This document shows positions 12,499-25,699 of a DNA stretch of 64,000 nt, one piece after another. How positions within the stretch are numbered: the stretch's first letter is position 1; each line of letters begins with the position of its first letter. Under the pieces are notes generated by a model, which was not told where the DNA came from, ran no database searches, and worked only from the letters and a program-made list of their open reading frames with translations. Origin of the DNA: Chrysomallon squamiferum (lineage: Eukaryota; Mollusca; Gastropoda; Neomphalida; Peltospiridae); NCBI GenBank assembly GCA_012295275.1, contig CM022679.1, positions 21,606,110 to 21,670,109 on the forward strand. The letters run 5' to 3'. A program made the position numbers and the translations under genes.

Positions 12499-13468
12499 GT
12501 ATGTGTATTTGTATGGGTATATGTATGTGTGTGTGTGTGTGTGTGTGTATACACTCATATACACATCATATACATTATATATATATACAGGTAAATAAAA
12601 TAACAATTCATGGATCGCCATTTTATTAATTTTCTTTGACGCTCACTTAAATTTAAAAAACGAAATAAAATAACAAGAAGCAGTAAGGGATAATAAGACA
12701 TACTACTACTAATAATAATAACAATAATAATGGTGATGATGACTATGATGATGATAATAATAATAATGATAAGGATAAATAATAATAACACAAGATCTGA
12801 TATTACTGTGGCAGAAATTTTAATGCATTCTTAGTTCTTCTTAATATGTTTTGTTTATTATTTGTAACATCTGTTAATACATATAAAGATATAAAGTAAC
12901 GCGCCGGAGCATAGACATTAGTGTATTTAATTGTAAACTGTATACAATTCAGTATTCTTATTCACTGCAAATATTCATTCACCTATTCTCAATAATAAAT
13001 AAATTACTAAATGACAAATGAATGAATAAGCAAAAAGAAGAAAAAAGAATGAATAAATAATAGTAAATAAATATGTAAATAAACTAAATAATTGTACAGT
13101 ATAAATAAATAAATAAATAAATAAATAAGTAAAATTATAAATAAACCCGAATATTGATGTGACTAAACAGATGTACATAACACAGATAATATTCATTCCT
13201 AAATTCATATGCTTTCTTATATATTATCATCAACGTAGTAATACGAATGTTTTATTTTCTAAACATTAGAAATATTAATTTTCATGTAAATAAATAAATA
13301 AATAATAAAAAATAATAATGATATTAATGATTATGATGATAATAATAATAATTATTATTATGATGATGATCATTATTATCATCATTATTTTTATTATTAC
13401 TAACATCCTCATCCTAATCTTCCTCATCAACATCATTATCATTAGTATTATTATTTCAGAACTTCATT

Positions 13469-14779
13469 ATGCATAACCTGATTGTCGTTGCTGTGTTCGC
13501 CGCGATGGTGGCCGTAGAAGCTGGCTTGTCACCACCTAGCTCTGGTTTTGTGCCAATGATGGGAGGTTTTCGAGGCGGAATTATGAAAGGACCAAGAATA
13601 ATGCCCGCCATCGGCATGCCCACAATGCCTATCATGCCAACAATGCCTATCATGCCCACTATGCCTATCGGTGGGCCCATTATTGGTGTGCCTCCTGTTC
13701 CGATGATCGGACCTGGCTTTGGGGGTGGTATAATTGGTGGGGGTCTAGGAATGGGTTTACCTGGGATTGGTGGGGTTGGCGTTGGTGGGGTTGGTGTTGG
13801 AGGTATTGGTATTGGTGGGGTTGGCGTCGGTGGGGTTGGTGTTGGAGGTGTTGGTATCGGTGGGTTAGGCTTGGGTGGTGTTGGCCTTGGGGGGCTCGGT
13901 GTACCTGGCTACGGTCAACCCATTATAGGTTTACCTGCAGTAGGTTTGCCTGCTGTTGGTGGGTTTGGTATTGGTGGAGTAGGCGTTGGAGGAATGGGAG
14001 TTGGAGGAATGGGAATTGGAGGGTTAGGAGTTGGAGGAATGGGAATTGGAGGGTTAGGAGTTGGAGGAATGGGAGTTGGAGGAATGGGAATTGGAGGGTT
14101 AGGAGTTGGAGGAATGGGAGTTGGAGGGTTGGGAGTTGGAGGAATGGGAGTTGGAGGGTTAGGAGTTGGAGGGTTAGGAGTTGGAGGAATGGGAATTGGA
14201 GGGTTAGGAGTTGGAGGAATGGGAGTTGGAGGAATGGGAATTGGAGGGTTAGGAGTTGGAGGATTAGGAGTTGGAGGAATGGGAGTTGGAGGGTTAGGAG
14301 TTGGAGGGTTCGGAGTTGGAGGAATGGGAGTTGGAGGGTTAGGAGTTGGAGGGTTAGGAGTTGGAGGAATGGGAGTTGGAGGGTTAGGAGTTGGAGGGTT
14401 GGGAGTTGGAGGAATGGGAGTTGGAGGGTTAGGAGTTGGAGGAATGGGAGTTGGAGGAATGGGAGTTGGAGGGTTAGGAGTTGGAGGAATGGGAGTTGGA
14501 GGGTTAGGAGTTGGAGGAATGGGAGTTGGAGGGTTGGGAGTTGGAGGAATGGGAGTTGGAGGAATGGGAGTTGGAGGGTTGGGAGTTGGAGGAATGGGCG
14601 TCGGTGGGATGGGCATTGGAGGTGTTGGCCTTGGTGGGATAGGTTATCCAATGGGAGGATTCGCTGGCGGGCTTGGATTAAGAGGTCCTGGCTATGGAGG
14701 AATTGGACTTGGTCTTCCTGGAGTTGCTGGTTTAGCCGTTAATCCAATTTTGGCAGGCAGACAGATCTGGGGTCGTTAG
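13469..14779 (+). CDS. Gene B: secreted Gly/Met-rich repetitive structural protein (436 aa)
   Basis: Starts at the first ATG after the acceptor at 13,459, the same Met as A and C. Residues 1-18 form a signal peptide ending VEA. The next section is [16 protein letters not shown], then MPTMPI repeats and Gly-Val/Leu blocks with one [10 protein letters not shown] spacer. Residues ~173-378 are about 41 [15 protein letters not shown] pentapeptides. A short non-repeat tail ends RQIWGR, followed by TAG at 14,777-14,779. It lacks the GAGFS and PGYG blocks and the basic tail of gene A. The sequence after the stop realigns with A after a gap of about 50 bases, so the tail was probably lost by deletion. 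Likely role as for gene A: an extracellular elastomeric or matrix protein. Family not firmly identified. Confidence 0.87.
   Translation: MHNLIVVAVFAAMVAVEAGLSPPSSGFVPMMGGFRGGIMKGPRIMPAIGMPTMPIMPTMPIMPTMPIGGPIIGVPPVPMIGPGFGGGIIGGGLGMGLPGIGGVGVGGVGVGGIGIGGVGVGGVGVGGVGIGGLGLGGVGLGGLGVPGYGQPIIGLPAVGLPAVGGFGIGGVGVGGMGVGGMGIGGLGVGGMGIGGLGVGGMGVGGMGIGGLGVGGMGVGGLGVGGMGVGGLGVGGLGVGGMGIGGLGVGGMGVGGMGIGGLGVGGLGVGGMGVGGLGVGGFGVGGMGVGGLGVGGLGVGGMGVGGLGVGGLGVGGMGVGGLGVGGMGVGGMGVGGLGVGGMGVGGLGVGGMGVGGLGVGGMGVGGMGVGGLGVGGMGVGGMGIGGVGLGGIGYPMGGFAGGLGLRGPGYGGIGLGLPGVAGLAVNPILAGRQIWGR
13985..14605 (+). repeat. 15-bp coding tandem repeat, gene B
   Basis: About 41 near-identical 15-bp units coding [10 protein letters not shown] or GIGGL, often in higher-order groups of two or three (M-M-L or M-L). 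Confidence 0.93.
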
Positions 14780-14783
14780 ATTG

Positions 14784-15122
14784 GTACGCACAAAATGAAA
14801 AAATAATATAAATTTTACTTTTAAATCTTTACTGACATTGTTCCGAGACCCACCCTCACACACATAGCTAGACATACACAACCAAACACCCACACACACC
14901 CACACACCCACACACACAATACACACACAGAGAAATATAAACAAAATTACATAGTCCAACAATTAGAAAAATTATCTCTCTAAACATTACGTCTAATTTG
15001 TTTATTTTTAATTTTTCTTAGTTTCAAGTTTCAATTATTTTTAATGTATGAACATACACATAATTTAACAGAAAATAATCATCGAAATATTAAAAATATA
15101 ATTTTCAATTTTTTATTTTTAG
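14784..15122 (+). other. Possible 3' UTR intron of gene B
   Basis: Potential donor ATTG|GTACGC just after the stop; acceptor TTTTATTTTTAG ends at 15,122. The layout matches A and C. Contents are CA-rich and AT-rich with no gene. Confidence 0.4.
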
Positions 15123-15345
15123 GCTAAAAATCGGATCTACATGAAGGAGGTTTTTCGACGACTTCCTGGTGCCTTTTCACACTTGTTGCAGTGGAAATGT
15201 TCTGGGAAAATGTTCTGCAACAACAAATGGAAAACACTGCATTTTTAACTGTTTATTTTTAAACCATGAATGATTCTGTTAATTTATTTTATGTGAAAAA
15301 GATAAATAGATATATTTACAGAAAACAAAAATTGTTGTGTTATTT
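15123..15345 (+). other. Gene B 3' non-coding exon with hairpin
   Basis: Strongly conserved with A and C. It contains an exact 9-bp inverted repeat, TTGTTGCAG (15,183-15,191) and CTGCAACAA (15,215-15,223). The 23-base loop holds part of a near-duplicated GGAAATGTTCTG. No exact AATAAA follows at the place where gene A has one, so the 3' end is uncertain. Confidence 0.5.
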
Positions 15346-15379
15346 CTTGTCTTTATCCTTCACTCATAATTTCTGATGA

Positions 15380-16290
15380 CAAGACTGAAAAGACTTTCTG
15401 AATTAACTCAGGATACGTGAAACTGATTGCTTAATAAGTATGAGACTTATTTTTATAACAGGATACGTGAATATTATTACACAGGTTTTAGAGATTTCAA
15501 ACTGTCACTATTTGCGAAGATTATTTTGTAATGATGATCTGAATTTTTCAGACACGTGAAAATTAGTATCTTTATTTTAATTTTCTGAAGTTGTCAGGAT
15601 GCTTGAAAATTAATATATATTTTTTAATTGTTGAATCCATAAGGATCCGTGAATATTTTAAACATTTATTTTAATTTTCTGAAAGATCCGTGAAAATTAA
15701 TACATACATTTTAATTTAAAAAACGGTCAGTATGTGTGAAGATTATTTCGTAAAAATCTGAAACTGTCAGGATACATGAAAATTATGTTGTAAAAATCTA
15801 AAACTGTAAGGATACGTGAAGATTACGTTGTAAAAATCTGAAACTGTCAGGATACGTGAAGAATACTGTCAGGAAGAAGATTATGTTGTAAAAAAATCTG
15901 AAACTGTTGTAAAAATCTGAAACTGTCAGGATACATGAAAATTATGTTGTAAAAATCTAAAAAAAGGATACGTGAAATTACTTGTCTGAAACTGTCAGGA
16001 TACGTGAAGATTATGTTGAAAAAAAATGTCAGGAAACTGTCAAGATTACTAAAACTGTGAAGGTGAAGGGTACGTTGCAAAAATCTGAAATTGTCAGGAT
16101 ACGTGAAGATTATGTTGTAAAAATCTGAAACTGTCAGGATACATGAAAATTATGTTGTAAAAATCTAAAACTGTAAGGATACGTGAAGATTACGTTGTAA
16201 AAATCTGAAACTGTCAGGATACGTGAAAATTATGTTGCAAAAAATCTGAAACTGTCAGGATACGTGAAAATTATGATGGTAAAAACTGAT
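15380..16290. repeat. 40-bp minisatellite field downstream of gene B
   Basis: About 20 copies of a ~40-bp unit with GATACGTGAAGATTATGTTG and AAATCTGAAACTGTCAG pieces. It occupies the same place as the 47-bp field after gene A and shares the AAACTGTCAGGAT core. Confidence 0.9.
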
Positions 16291-16890
16291 ACCTATTAGA
16301 CATTTATGATTGTAAAGATATCAGAAGGTGAGGAAACGTGAACATTATTATTTATAATATTCTCTATTAAAATGTGCAAAATATCTTATATCTGTTAGAG
16401 TACCGGGAACCATTATGCAGTGATACTGTAATGTTTATGAAACTATCGTGATATACAGATCTTATTTACATACATTGTATACATCTAGCACAAATCACAG
16501 AAACCTATTTTACTACAAACAACACACTTTAATAACTGTCACATTTTCAAACTCGGTCATCAACTGAAGTTTCTTTATCTCAGCGGGTATTCTTTTTGTT
16601 TTTGTTATAGCAGATGAAGGGAAAGAAGAACTGTTATGTAACACAGTAATAAAACAAATGTTCCCAAATCATAACGTTTGTGTTCTGTTTATTATTATTC
16701 AAATTTACTTATGATGTTTGCCTATGAAGAGTTAGTTGTAGAAATACTGGCACCATCTTCTCGTGTTGGGTATGTGCATTTTGACTCGTTGCAGTTCACA
16801 TAATATTAACATCACTTCGGCTCTTACACAAAATACCATCCTTACTATTACTCCGTCACATTTTTAGTAACGTTATGAACTGTTAGCCTA

Positions 16891-17110
<220 letters not shown>

Positions 17111-17453
17111 GAGAAGCAATAAAACAAATTCAGCAGCTTATAACAAAATTCGAACACCATTCTTTTTGTTTGCATTCAGTCGTTTTATTCGATCTGTAGA
17201 CGGACTCGTGAAATAATTTGAAAAATTTAGTGTCAGATGCAGCGATGGTTTGGAAATAATTATGTCCGTGTGCTTTGATATGTGTGTGGGACCATAGTCA
17301 TCATAGGTTACGCACAAGTCACTAAAAGTGAAAGAAATTAACCTACCACCCCATATGTTATTATATATCATTATCATCGTCATCATCACCATCGTCAACA
17401 CCATCAACCACAACAACAACAAAAACAACAACAATAATACTAATACTAATGCT

Positions 17454-17466
17454 AATAATAATAATG

Positions 17467-17519
<53 letters not shown>

Positions 17520-17557
17520 TATTATTATTATTATTATTATTATTATTTATTATTATT
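17454..17557. repeat. (AAT)n-(ATT)n inverted microsatellite
   Basis: A run of AAT units turns directly into ATT units, so the tract can fold on itself over about 35 base pairs. Unit B has only a short ATT run here (about 11,857-11,884). Confidence 0.85.
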
Positions 17558-17659
17558 ACAATAGCCTCCTCAACAACAACAAAAAATAAAGCAACAACAA
17601 GAATAAAACGATAAACATATGTTTTAAAACAAATGTGAAAGACATGAAAGCGATGGACA

Positions 17660-17889
17660 TGAAAGTCAAATACAAGCAAAGTCGTTTCTTCAGAACGTTA
17701 CAGTGTAAGCGTATTCTTCTTGTTACGCAATCACAGGTAACAGTTATTAATGAGGACATGCCAGCAAAGACATCCCTCTGTCCCAGGTAAATTGTGTACG
17801 AACAAGTTATTACTTAATCCGAAACCCGTCAAAATAAGATTTGTTATCTGTGTCTGGGTGTCTCTATATAACAAGTAGAAACCGTCTTC
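17660..17889 (+). promoter_or_regulatory. Conserved proximal promoter of gene C
   Basis: TTACGCAAT lies at 17,723-17,731 and TATATAAC at 17,865-17,872. Compared with A and B there is an 11-base deletion after TGTGTACGAAC, and the last base of the TATA motif differs (AAC against AAG). The predicted start is near 17,890. Confidence 0.68.
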
Positions 17890-17933
17890 AGAAACAAACT
17901 GAAAGATATCCATCCCACTGTGGTCAGCTATAG
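17890..17933 (+). other. Gene C non-coding exon 1 (5' UTR)
   Basis: Same sequence as gene B exon 1, with donor CTATAG|GTGAGTGTG. The intron runs from 17,934 to 19,150 and ends TTATTTCAG. Confidence 0.7.
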
Positions 17934-17994
17934 GTGAGTGTGTTTTAATTAAAATATTTTATTTGTGTTAATGTTTAAAAGATGTTTTAACGGT

Positions 17995-18111
<117 letters not shown>

Positions 18112-18163
18112 TGTGTATGTGTATGGGTATATGTATGTGTGTATGTATATATATATGTGTGTG

Positions 18164-18225
<62 letters not shown>

Positions 18226-18250
18226 TACACACACACACTCATATACACAC
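18112..18250. repeat. GT-AT-AC alternating palindrome in gene C intron 1
   Basis: A GT-rich run, a long (AT)n core (about 18,169-18,208) and an AC-rich run are arranged nearly symmetrically. Alternating purine-pyrimidine and self-complementarity make cruciform or Z-DNA formation possible. Unit B has only short GT and AT runs here. Confidence 0.85.
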
Positions 18251-18796
18251 CATATACATTATATATACAGGTAAATAAAATAACAATTCATGGATCGCCA
18301 TTTTATTAATTTTCTTTGACGCTCACTTAAATTTAAAAAACGAAATAAAATAACAAGAAGCAGTAAGGGATAATAAGACCTACTAATAATAATAATAATA
18401 ACAATAATAATGGTGATGATGACTATGATGATGACTATGATGATGATAATAATAATAATAATGATAAGGATAAATCATAATAACACAAGATCTGATATTA
18501 CTGGGGCAGAAATTTTAATGCATTCTTAGTTCTTCTTAATATGTTTTGTTTATTATTTGTAACATCTGTTAATACATATAAAGATATAAAGTAACGCGCT
18601 GGAGCATAGACATTAGTGTATTTAATTGTAAACTGTATACAATTCAGTATTGTTATTCACTGCAAATATTCATTCACCTATTCTCAATAATAAATAAATT
18701 ACTAAATGACAAATGAATGAATAAGCAAAAAGAAGAAAAAAGAATGAATAAATAATAGTAAATAAATATGTAAATAAACTAAATAATTGTACAATA

Positions 18797-18831
<35 letters not shown>

Positions 18832-19159
18832 GTAAAATTATAAATAAACCCGAATATTGATGTGTACATAACACAGATAATATTCATTCCTAAATTCATA
18901 TGCTTTCTTATATATTATCATGAACGTAGTAATACGAATGTTTTATTTTCTAAACATTAGAAATATTAATTTTCATGTAAATAAATAAATAAATAATAAA
19001 AAATAATAATGATATTAATGATTATGATGATAATAATAATAATAATTATTATGATGATGATCATTATTATCATCATTATTTTTATTATTACTAACATCCT
19101 CATCCTAATCTTCATCATCAACATTATTATCATTAGTATTATTATTTCAGAACTTCATT

Positions 19160-20521
19160 ATGCATAACCTGTTTGTCGTTGCTGTGTTCGCCGTGATGGT
19201 GGCCGTAGAAGCTGGCTTGTCACCACCTAGCTCTGGTTTTGTGCCAATGATGGGAGGTTTTCGAGGTGGATTTATGAAGGGACCAAGAATAATGCCCGCC
19301 ATCGGCATGCCCACAATGCCTATCATGCCAACAATGCCTATAATGCCATCAGTGCCTATCATGCCATCAATGCCTATCATGCCCACTATGCCTATCGGTG
19401 GGCCCATTATTGGTGTGCCTCCTGTTCCGATGATCGGACCTGGCTTTGGGGGTGGTATAATCGGTGGGGGTCTAGGAATGGGTTTACCTGGAATTGGTGG
19501 GGTTGGCGTCGGTGGGGTTGGTGTTGGAGGTATTGGTATTGGTGGGGTTGGCGTCGGTGGGGTTGGTGTTGGAGGTGTTGGTATCGGTGGGTTAGGTTTG
19601 GGTGGTGTTGGCCTTGGGGGGCTCGGTGTACCTGGCTACGGTCAACCCATTATAGGTTTACCTGCAGTAGGTTTGCCTGCTGTTGGTGGGTTTGGAGTTG
19701 GAGGGTTAGGAGTTGGAGGAATGGGAGTTGGAGGAATGGGAATTGGAGGGTTAGGAGTTGGAGGAATGGGAGTTGGAGGAATGGGAATTGGAGGGTTAGG
19801 AGTTGGAGGAATGGGAATTGGAGGGTTAGGAGTTGGAGGAATGGGAGTTGGAGGAATGGGAATTGGAGGGTTAGGAGTTGGAGGAATGGGAGTTGGAGGG
19901 TTGGGAGTTGGAGGAATGGGAGTTGGAGGGTTAGGAGTTGGAGGGTTAGGAGTTGGAGGAATGGGAGTTGGAGGAATGGGAGTTGGAGGAATGGGAGTTG
20001 GAGGAATGGGAATTGGAGGGTTAGGAGTTGGAGGATTAGGAGTTGGAGGAATGGGAGTTGGAGGGTTAGGAGTTGGAGGGTTAGGAGTTGGAGGAATGGG
20101 AGTTGGAGGGTTAGGAGTTGGAGGGTTGGGAGTTGGAGGAATGGGAGTTGGAGGGTTAGGAGTTGGAGGAATGGGAGTTGGAGGAATGGGAGTTGGAGGA
20201 ATGGGAGTTGGAGGGTTAGGAGTTGGAGGAATGGGAGTTGGAGGGTTAGGAGTTGGAGGAATGGGAGTTGGAGGGTTGGGAGTTGGAGGAATGGGAGTTG
20301 GAGGAATGGGAGTTGGAGGGTTGGGAGTTGGAGGAATGGGCGTCGGTGGGATGGGCATTGGAGGTGTTGGCCTTGGTGGGATAGGTTATCCAATGGGAGG
20401 ATTCGTTGGCGGGCTTGGATTAAGAGGTCCTGGCTATGGAGGAATTGGACTTGGTCTTCCTGGAGTTGCTGGTTTAGCCGTTAATCCAATGTTGGCAGGC
20501 AGACAGATCTGGGGTCGTTAG
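19160..20521 (+). CDS. Gene C: secreted Gly/Met-rich repetitive structural protein (453 aa)
   Basis: Nearly identical to gene B outside the repeats. It starts at the first ATG after the acceptor ending at 19,150. Signal peptide [18 protein letters not shown], then [16 protein letters not shown]. The Met-Pro section has an extra [12 protein letters not shown] insertion relative to B. Gly-Val/Leu blocks and [10 protein letters not shown] follow. Residues ~178-394 are about 43 GVGGM/L and GIGGL pentapeptides, and the tail ends RQIWGR before TAG. It differs from B in the number and order of 15-bp units and a few substitutions, including L5F (I in B), A12V and A406V-type changes in the tail. The open frame is kept through more than 600 bases of expanding and contracting repeats, which argues that it is a working gene. 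Role inferred as for A and B. Confidence 0.87.
   Translation: MHNLFVVAVFAVMVAVEAGLSPPSSGFVPMMGGFRGGFMKGPRIMPAIGMPTMPIMPTMPIMPSVPIMPSMPIMPTMPIGGPIIGVPPVPMIGPGFGGGIIGGGLGMGLPGIGGVGVGGVGVGGIGIGGVGVGGVGVGGVGIGGLGLGGVGLGGLGVPGYGQPIIGLPAVGLPAVGGFGVGGLGVGGMGVGGMGIGGLGVGGMGVGGMGIGGLGVGGMGIGGLGVGGMGVGGMGIGGLGVGGMGVGGLGVGGMGVGGLGVGGLGVGGMGVGGMGVGGMGVGGMGIGGLGVGGLGVGGMGVGGLGVGGLGVGGMGVGGLGVGGLGVGGMGVGGLGVGGMGVGGMGVGGMGVGGLGVGGMGVGGLGVGGMGVGGLGVGGMGVGGMGVGGLGVGGMGVGGMGIGGVGLGGIGYPMGGFVGGLGLRGPGYGGIGLGLPGVAGLAVNPMLAGRQIWGR
19690..20345 (+). repeat. 15-bp coding tandem repeat, gene C
   Basis: About 43 units, with the same unit sequence as A and B. Unit-number differences from B are multiples of 15 bp, so the frame is kept. 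Confidence 0.93.
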
Positions 20522-20525
20522 ATTG

Positions 20526-20864
20526 GTACGCACAAAATGAAAAAATCATATAAATTTTACTTTTAAATCTTTACTGACATTGTTCCGAGACCCACCCTCA
20601 CACACATAGCTAGGCATACACAACCAAACACCCACACACACCCACACACCCACACACACAATACACACACAGAGAAATATAAACAAAATTACTTAGTCCA
20701 ACAATTAGAAAAATTATCTCTCTAAACATTACGTCTAATTTGTTTATTGTTTATTTTTCTTATTTTCAAGTTTCAATTATTTTTAATGTATGAACATACA
20801 CATAATTTAACAGAAAATAATCAAAAGAAATATTAAAATATGATTTTCAATTTTTTATTTTTAG
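20526..20864 (+). other. Possible 3' UTR intron of gene C
   Basis: Potential donor ATTG|GTACGC after the stop; acceptor TTTTATTTTTAG ends at 20,864. Contents are CA-rich and AT-rich with no gene. Confidence 0.4.
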
Positions 20865-21085
20865 GCTAAAAATCGGATCTACATGAAGGAGGTTTTTCGA
20901 CGACTTCCTCGTGCCTTTTCACACTTGTTGCAGTGGAAATGTTCTGGGAAAATGTTCTGCAACAACAAATGGAAAACACTGCATTTTTAACTGTTTATTT
21001 TTAAACCATGAATGATTCTGTTAATTTATTTTATGTGAAAAAGATAAATAGATATATTTACAGAAAACAAAAATTGTTGTGTTAT
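20865..21085 (+). other. Gene C 3' non-coding exon with hairpin
   Basis: Same as gene B, with the 9-bp inverted repeat at 20,925-20,933 and 20,957-20,965. The 3' end is uncertain because no exact AATAAA is placed as in gene A. Confidence 0.5.
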
Positions 21086-21109
21086 TTCTTGTCTTTATCC
21101 TTCACTGAT

Positions 21110-22010
21110 AATTTCTGATGACAAGACTGAAAAGACTTTCTGAAAAACTCAGGATACGTGAAACTGATTGCTTAATTAGTATGAGACTTATTTTTATAAC
21201 AGGATACGTGAAACTATTGCTTAACAAGTTTTAGAGATTTAAACTTTTTGCGAAGATTATTTTGTAATGATGATCTGAATTTTTAACAGGTTTTAGTATC
21301 TTTATTTTAAACTGTCACTATTTGAAAATTTATTTTTTTAATTGATGATCTGAATTTTTTTTAGACATTTATTTTAATTTTCTGAAAATTAGATCTTTAA
21401 ATTTAATTTTTAATCTAAAAAAGTTGTCAGGATGCGTGAAGATTATTTCGAAAATTAAACTATATATTTTTTAATTGTTGAAAAATCTAAAACTGTCATG
21501 ATCCGTGAATATTTGTGGTAAAATTTATTTTAATTTTGTTGTAAAAAATCTGAAACTATCAGATCCGTGAAAATTAAAAATAAAACATACATTTTAATTA
21601 TAAAAATCGGTCAGGATGCGTGAAGATTATTTGGTAAAAAAATCTAAAACTGTCTGGATACATGAAAATTATGTTGTAAAAAATCTGAAACTGTCTGGAC
21701 ACGTGAAGATTATGTTGTAAAAATCTAAAACTGTCAGGATACGTGAAGGTTACGTTGCAAAAATCTTAAATTGTCTGGACACGTGAAGATTATGTTGTAA
21801 AAAATCTGAAACTGTAAGGATACGTGAAGATTATGTTGTAAAAAAATCTGAAACTGTCAGGATACGTGAAAATTATGTTGCAAAAATCTGAAACTGTCAG
21901 GATACGTGAAAATTATGTTGTAAAAATCTAAAACTGTAAGGATACGTGAAGATTATGTTGCAAAAAATCTAAAACTGTCAGGATACGTGAAAATTATGAT
22001 GGTAAAAACT
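21110..22010. repeat. 40-bp minisatellite field downstream of gene C
   Basis: Same unit and place as the field after gene B. The first half is more scrambled, with inserted T-rich pieces (21,290-21,420). The second half is regular. Confidence 0.9.
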
Positions 22011-22614
22011 GATACCTATTAGACATTTATGATTGTAAAGATATCAGAAGGTGAGGAAACGTGAACATTATTATTTATAATGTTCAAAATATCTTATATC
22101 TGTTAGAGTACTGGGAACCATTATGCAGTGATACTGTAATGTTTATGAAACTATCGTGATATACAGATCTTATTTACATACATTGTATACATCTAGCACA
22201 AATCACAGAAACCTATTTAATAACCTATTTAATAATTTACAAACAACACACTTTAATAACTGTCACATTTTCAAACTCGGTCATCAACTGAAGTTTCTTT
22301 ATCTCAGCGGGTATTCTTTTTGTTTTTGTTATAGCAGATGAAGGGAAAGAAGAACTGTTATGTAACACAGTAATAAAACAAATGTTCCCAAATCATAACG
22401 TTTGTGTTCTGTTTATTATTATTCAAATTTACTTATGATGTTTGCCTATGAAGAGTTAGTTGTAGAAATACTGGCACCATCTTCTCGTGTTGGGTATGTG
22501 CATTTTGACTCGTTGCAGTTCACATACTATTAACATCAACTCGGCTCTTACACAAAATACTATCCTTACTATTACTCCGTCACATTTTTAGTAACGTTAT
22601 GAACTGTTAGCCTA

Positions 22615-22854
<240 letters not shown>

Positions 22855-22948
22855 GAGAAACAATAAAACAAATTCAGCAGCTTATAACAAAATTCGAACA
22901 CCATTCTTTTTGTTTGCATTCAGTCGTTTTATTCGATGTGTAGACGGA

Positions 22949-23296
22949 CAGAAAAATAAATTTGGAAAGGCATTAAAATAGAGATCTTGGAAACAAGGTA
23001 TGGAAAAATATATTTAGAAACGAGAAACACAATTTAATGTACCTATGTCCAACTATGTTATGAGAGGAATAGAAAAGTTAGAAATTAACATTTTTAGGTG
23101 CAGAGCCGAAAAAAAAAAAAATAATAAAAATTCCTCTCAGAAAAAATCCCCCCAAAAAACTAAACAAAGAAAACAACAACAATAAGCCCCACACCAAAAA
23201 ACAAAACAAGAAAAAAATCAAACATACAAACAAAACAAGAAAAAAATCAAACATACAAACAAAACAAAACAAATATGTGTGTGTGTGTGTGTGTGT

Positions 23297-23348
<52 letters not shown>

Positions 23349-25618
23349 ATATAACATTACTGCAAAGGGATTTCTATTTTGGACATAACCAATATGGAAC
23401 TGTTAAGTATTAAAAGGATTAAGTTTTAACTGACAGTACTTGCTGCGTGACAAATTTGTTTTTAATAATCTAATTTCAGAATGGTGTATTACAATTTGTG
23501 TAATTTATATCAGATTTGAATAATAATAATATTTTCAGTATGCTGCACGGGTTTGGAATATCTATGTCAGTACAAACACACACACAGAAACACACACAGA
23601 GACATACAATGACACAGACAATTGTAACATAAATAATTTTCAGTATTCAGAATTATTAAAATTGTAAGAAAACATCTTCATTACATATAAATTTTGTGCA
23701 AGATAATTTATTAGATAAAATGCATATGTGTAAAAATAATAAATAACTAATAATAATAATAAAAAATAAATAAAAATATAAAAAAAATGAAAAGAAATAT
23801 ATAAAAAAATAAACAATATAATAAAAAATTTAAAAAAAAAAAAAAAATTGAAAAAAACCCCAATAAAACAAAATAAAATAAATGTTTTGACTTAAATATC
23901 TTCAGATATTTCATTATTAGGAAAAAAAAAAAAAAAAAAAAAAAATAAAAAACAACAACAAAAATAAAAAAAAAAAAAAAAATACATCAAGCTACAATAC
24001 ATTGTGAATTTTGCATTATGAATTACAAAAGGTTTATTTTTAAAAAGAAAATCTTTACGTAAAACTGTATAGGTACTGAAAATAATATACAAAGCATAGA
24101 GGCATAAACAACCCCCCAAAATCCCCCCAAAATTTTTTTTAACAAAACAAACAAAAATTTCAGTATTACGGATAAGAAAATAAAAGCAAAATGTAACATA
24201 TACCAGAGTTTCATATTTTCGTGCAGTTTTTCTCATTAAAAGATAGCTTTTAAATCTGTGCAAAGAGTATACAAATACAGCAAAAAGTGTGAACATTAAT
24301 TCACTGATTTCTGTGTAATACTTAAAACTGATAAGAAAACAATGATCACAATTTGTTTTGTGCATGACTGTCTGTGAGCAAGTTTTGTTTAATATATTCT
24401 GATGCAATTTTAAATAATAATGAAACAGTAACGTTCATTATTATTATATATATATATATTTTATAACAAAGATGATGTGTTGTTAGAATGCAGGGTATTT
24501 TCCGAAGTAAGAAACGCGGTGTTAAATGAATTTTATTTTTATCCTGCTTTTTGTATTGTTATGTTCGTTCTGATCATGTTAAATATTTCCAGAAAATGTT
24601 TTAACTGTGTAATATATATATATATATATATATATATGTGGATACTTATATATATATGGATCAATGACAGTAGCTGCTGGAGCAGTTGAAAAATTAAAAA
24701 ATTAAACCATTAAATTTAAAAAAATTTAAATTAAGGAAAAAAGAAACTACAAAAACACATAGCTATATCTTTCCGTATTTACATTAAACATGGACGCATC
24801 CACGTCTTTGGCAGTTTTTTTTTTTTTCTTTTATCAAAAATACTCATAAATATTATTATGCTATGACTCAATGCCATTTTTTTTTTTTTTTTTCTTTCTT
24901 TCTTTTCCTTTTTTTTTGCAATAAAAAACCCCTAACCCCACCAAAAAACCCCAGAACCCCATCAAAACAACAACGAAAAAGAAAAAAAAAAACCCAAAAC
25001 CCTCCAACAATAACTGAACAAACAAAAATAAATATAATAAAAAGCCACAGAAAAGAACACTTTACAAAAAATAAAAATAGAAAACGAAGCAAAACAGTTT
25101 TGTTCATACTTTGTGTCAGCACATTACTGATTCCAGTCATGAAAGTTTTATATTTTACGCACTATTTATTTATTTCAAGAGCTGAATTTCACAAACAGAA
25201 ATACTATCCGCTGAAATAATCCACACCTTTCTGGTTTGCTCGAAATAACTCTGTTTTTTCCATAACAACATTTAATCCAGACACGACAAAACATGTATAA
25301 GTAACTTATACATTTACTTTTCCCCTTCATATTCTTGGGATATACTAATATTAAAAATATATCTTGTCTCTTCAAGACGTATTCCCTTCTAAAATGAACT
25401 GCAGACACTGTACAAGATATAAATCGATATACCAGTCAATAATGAACTCAATAACCAAGTAATAAGAGGGAGTTAAATGGAAAAGATAAATTTGCATTAA
25501 ACAAAAATCACAATAATGCTAGTGCATTAAGATTTCTTTCAACAACGATTACGATTGTTTTTTTTTATCCAATGTAAGAACCTTAAATGTTTTTCATATT
25601 TGTTGCAGGAGGGATTGC

Positions 25619-25699
<81 letters not shown>

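Noticed and set aside
13915-14651. Long minus-strand frames rich in [10 protein letters not shown] or LQLPFLQ (also at 5264-5740, 6146-6478, 19,642-20,393)
   Set aside because: They are reverse or shifted readings of the 15-bp Gly-rich coding repeat. They have no signal peptide, promoter or splice context, and the plus-strand reading has all of these.
23892-24407. 171-residue minus-strand frame with hydrophobic stretches
   Set aside because: It is Phe/Lys/Tyr-rich because of poly-T and AT-rich DNA. It has no recognisable domain and ends in a homopolymer.
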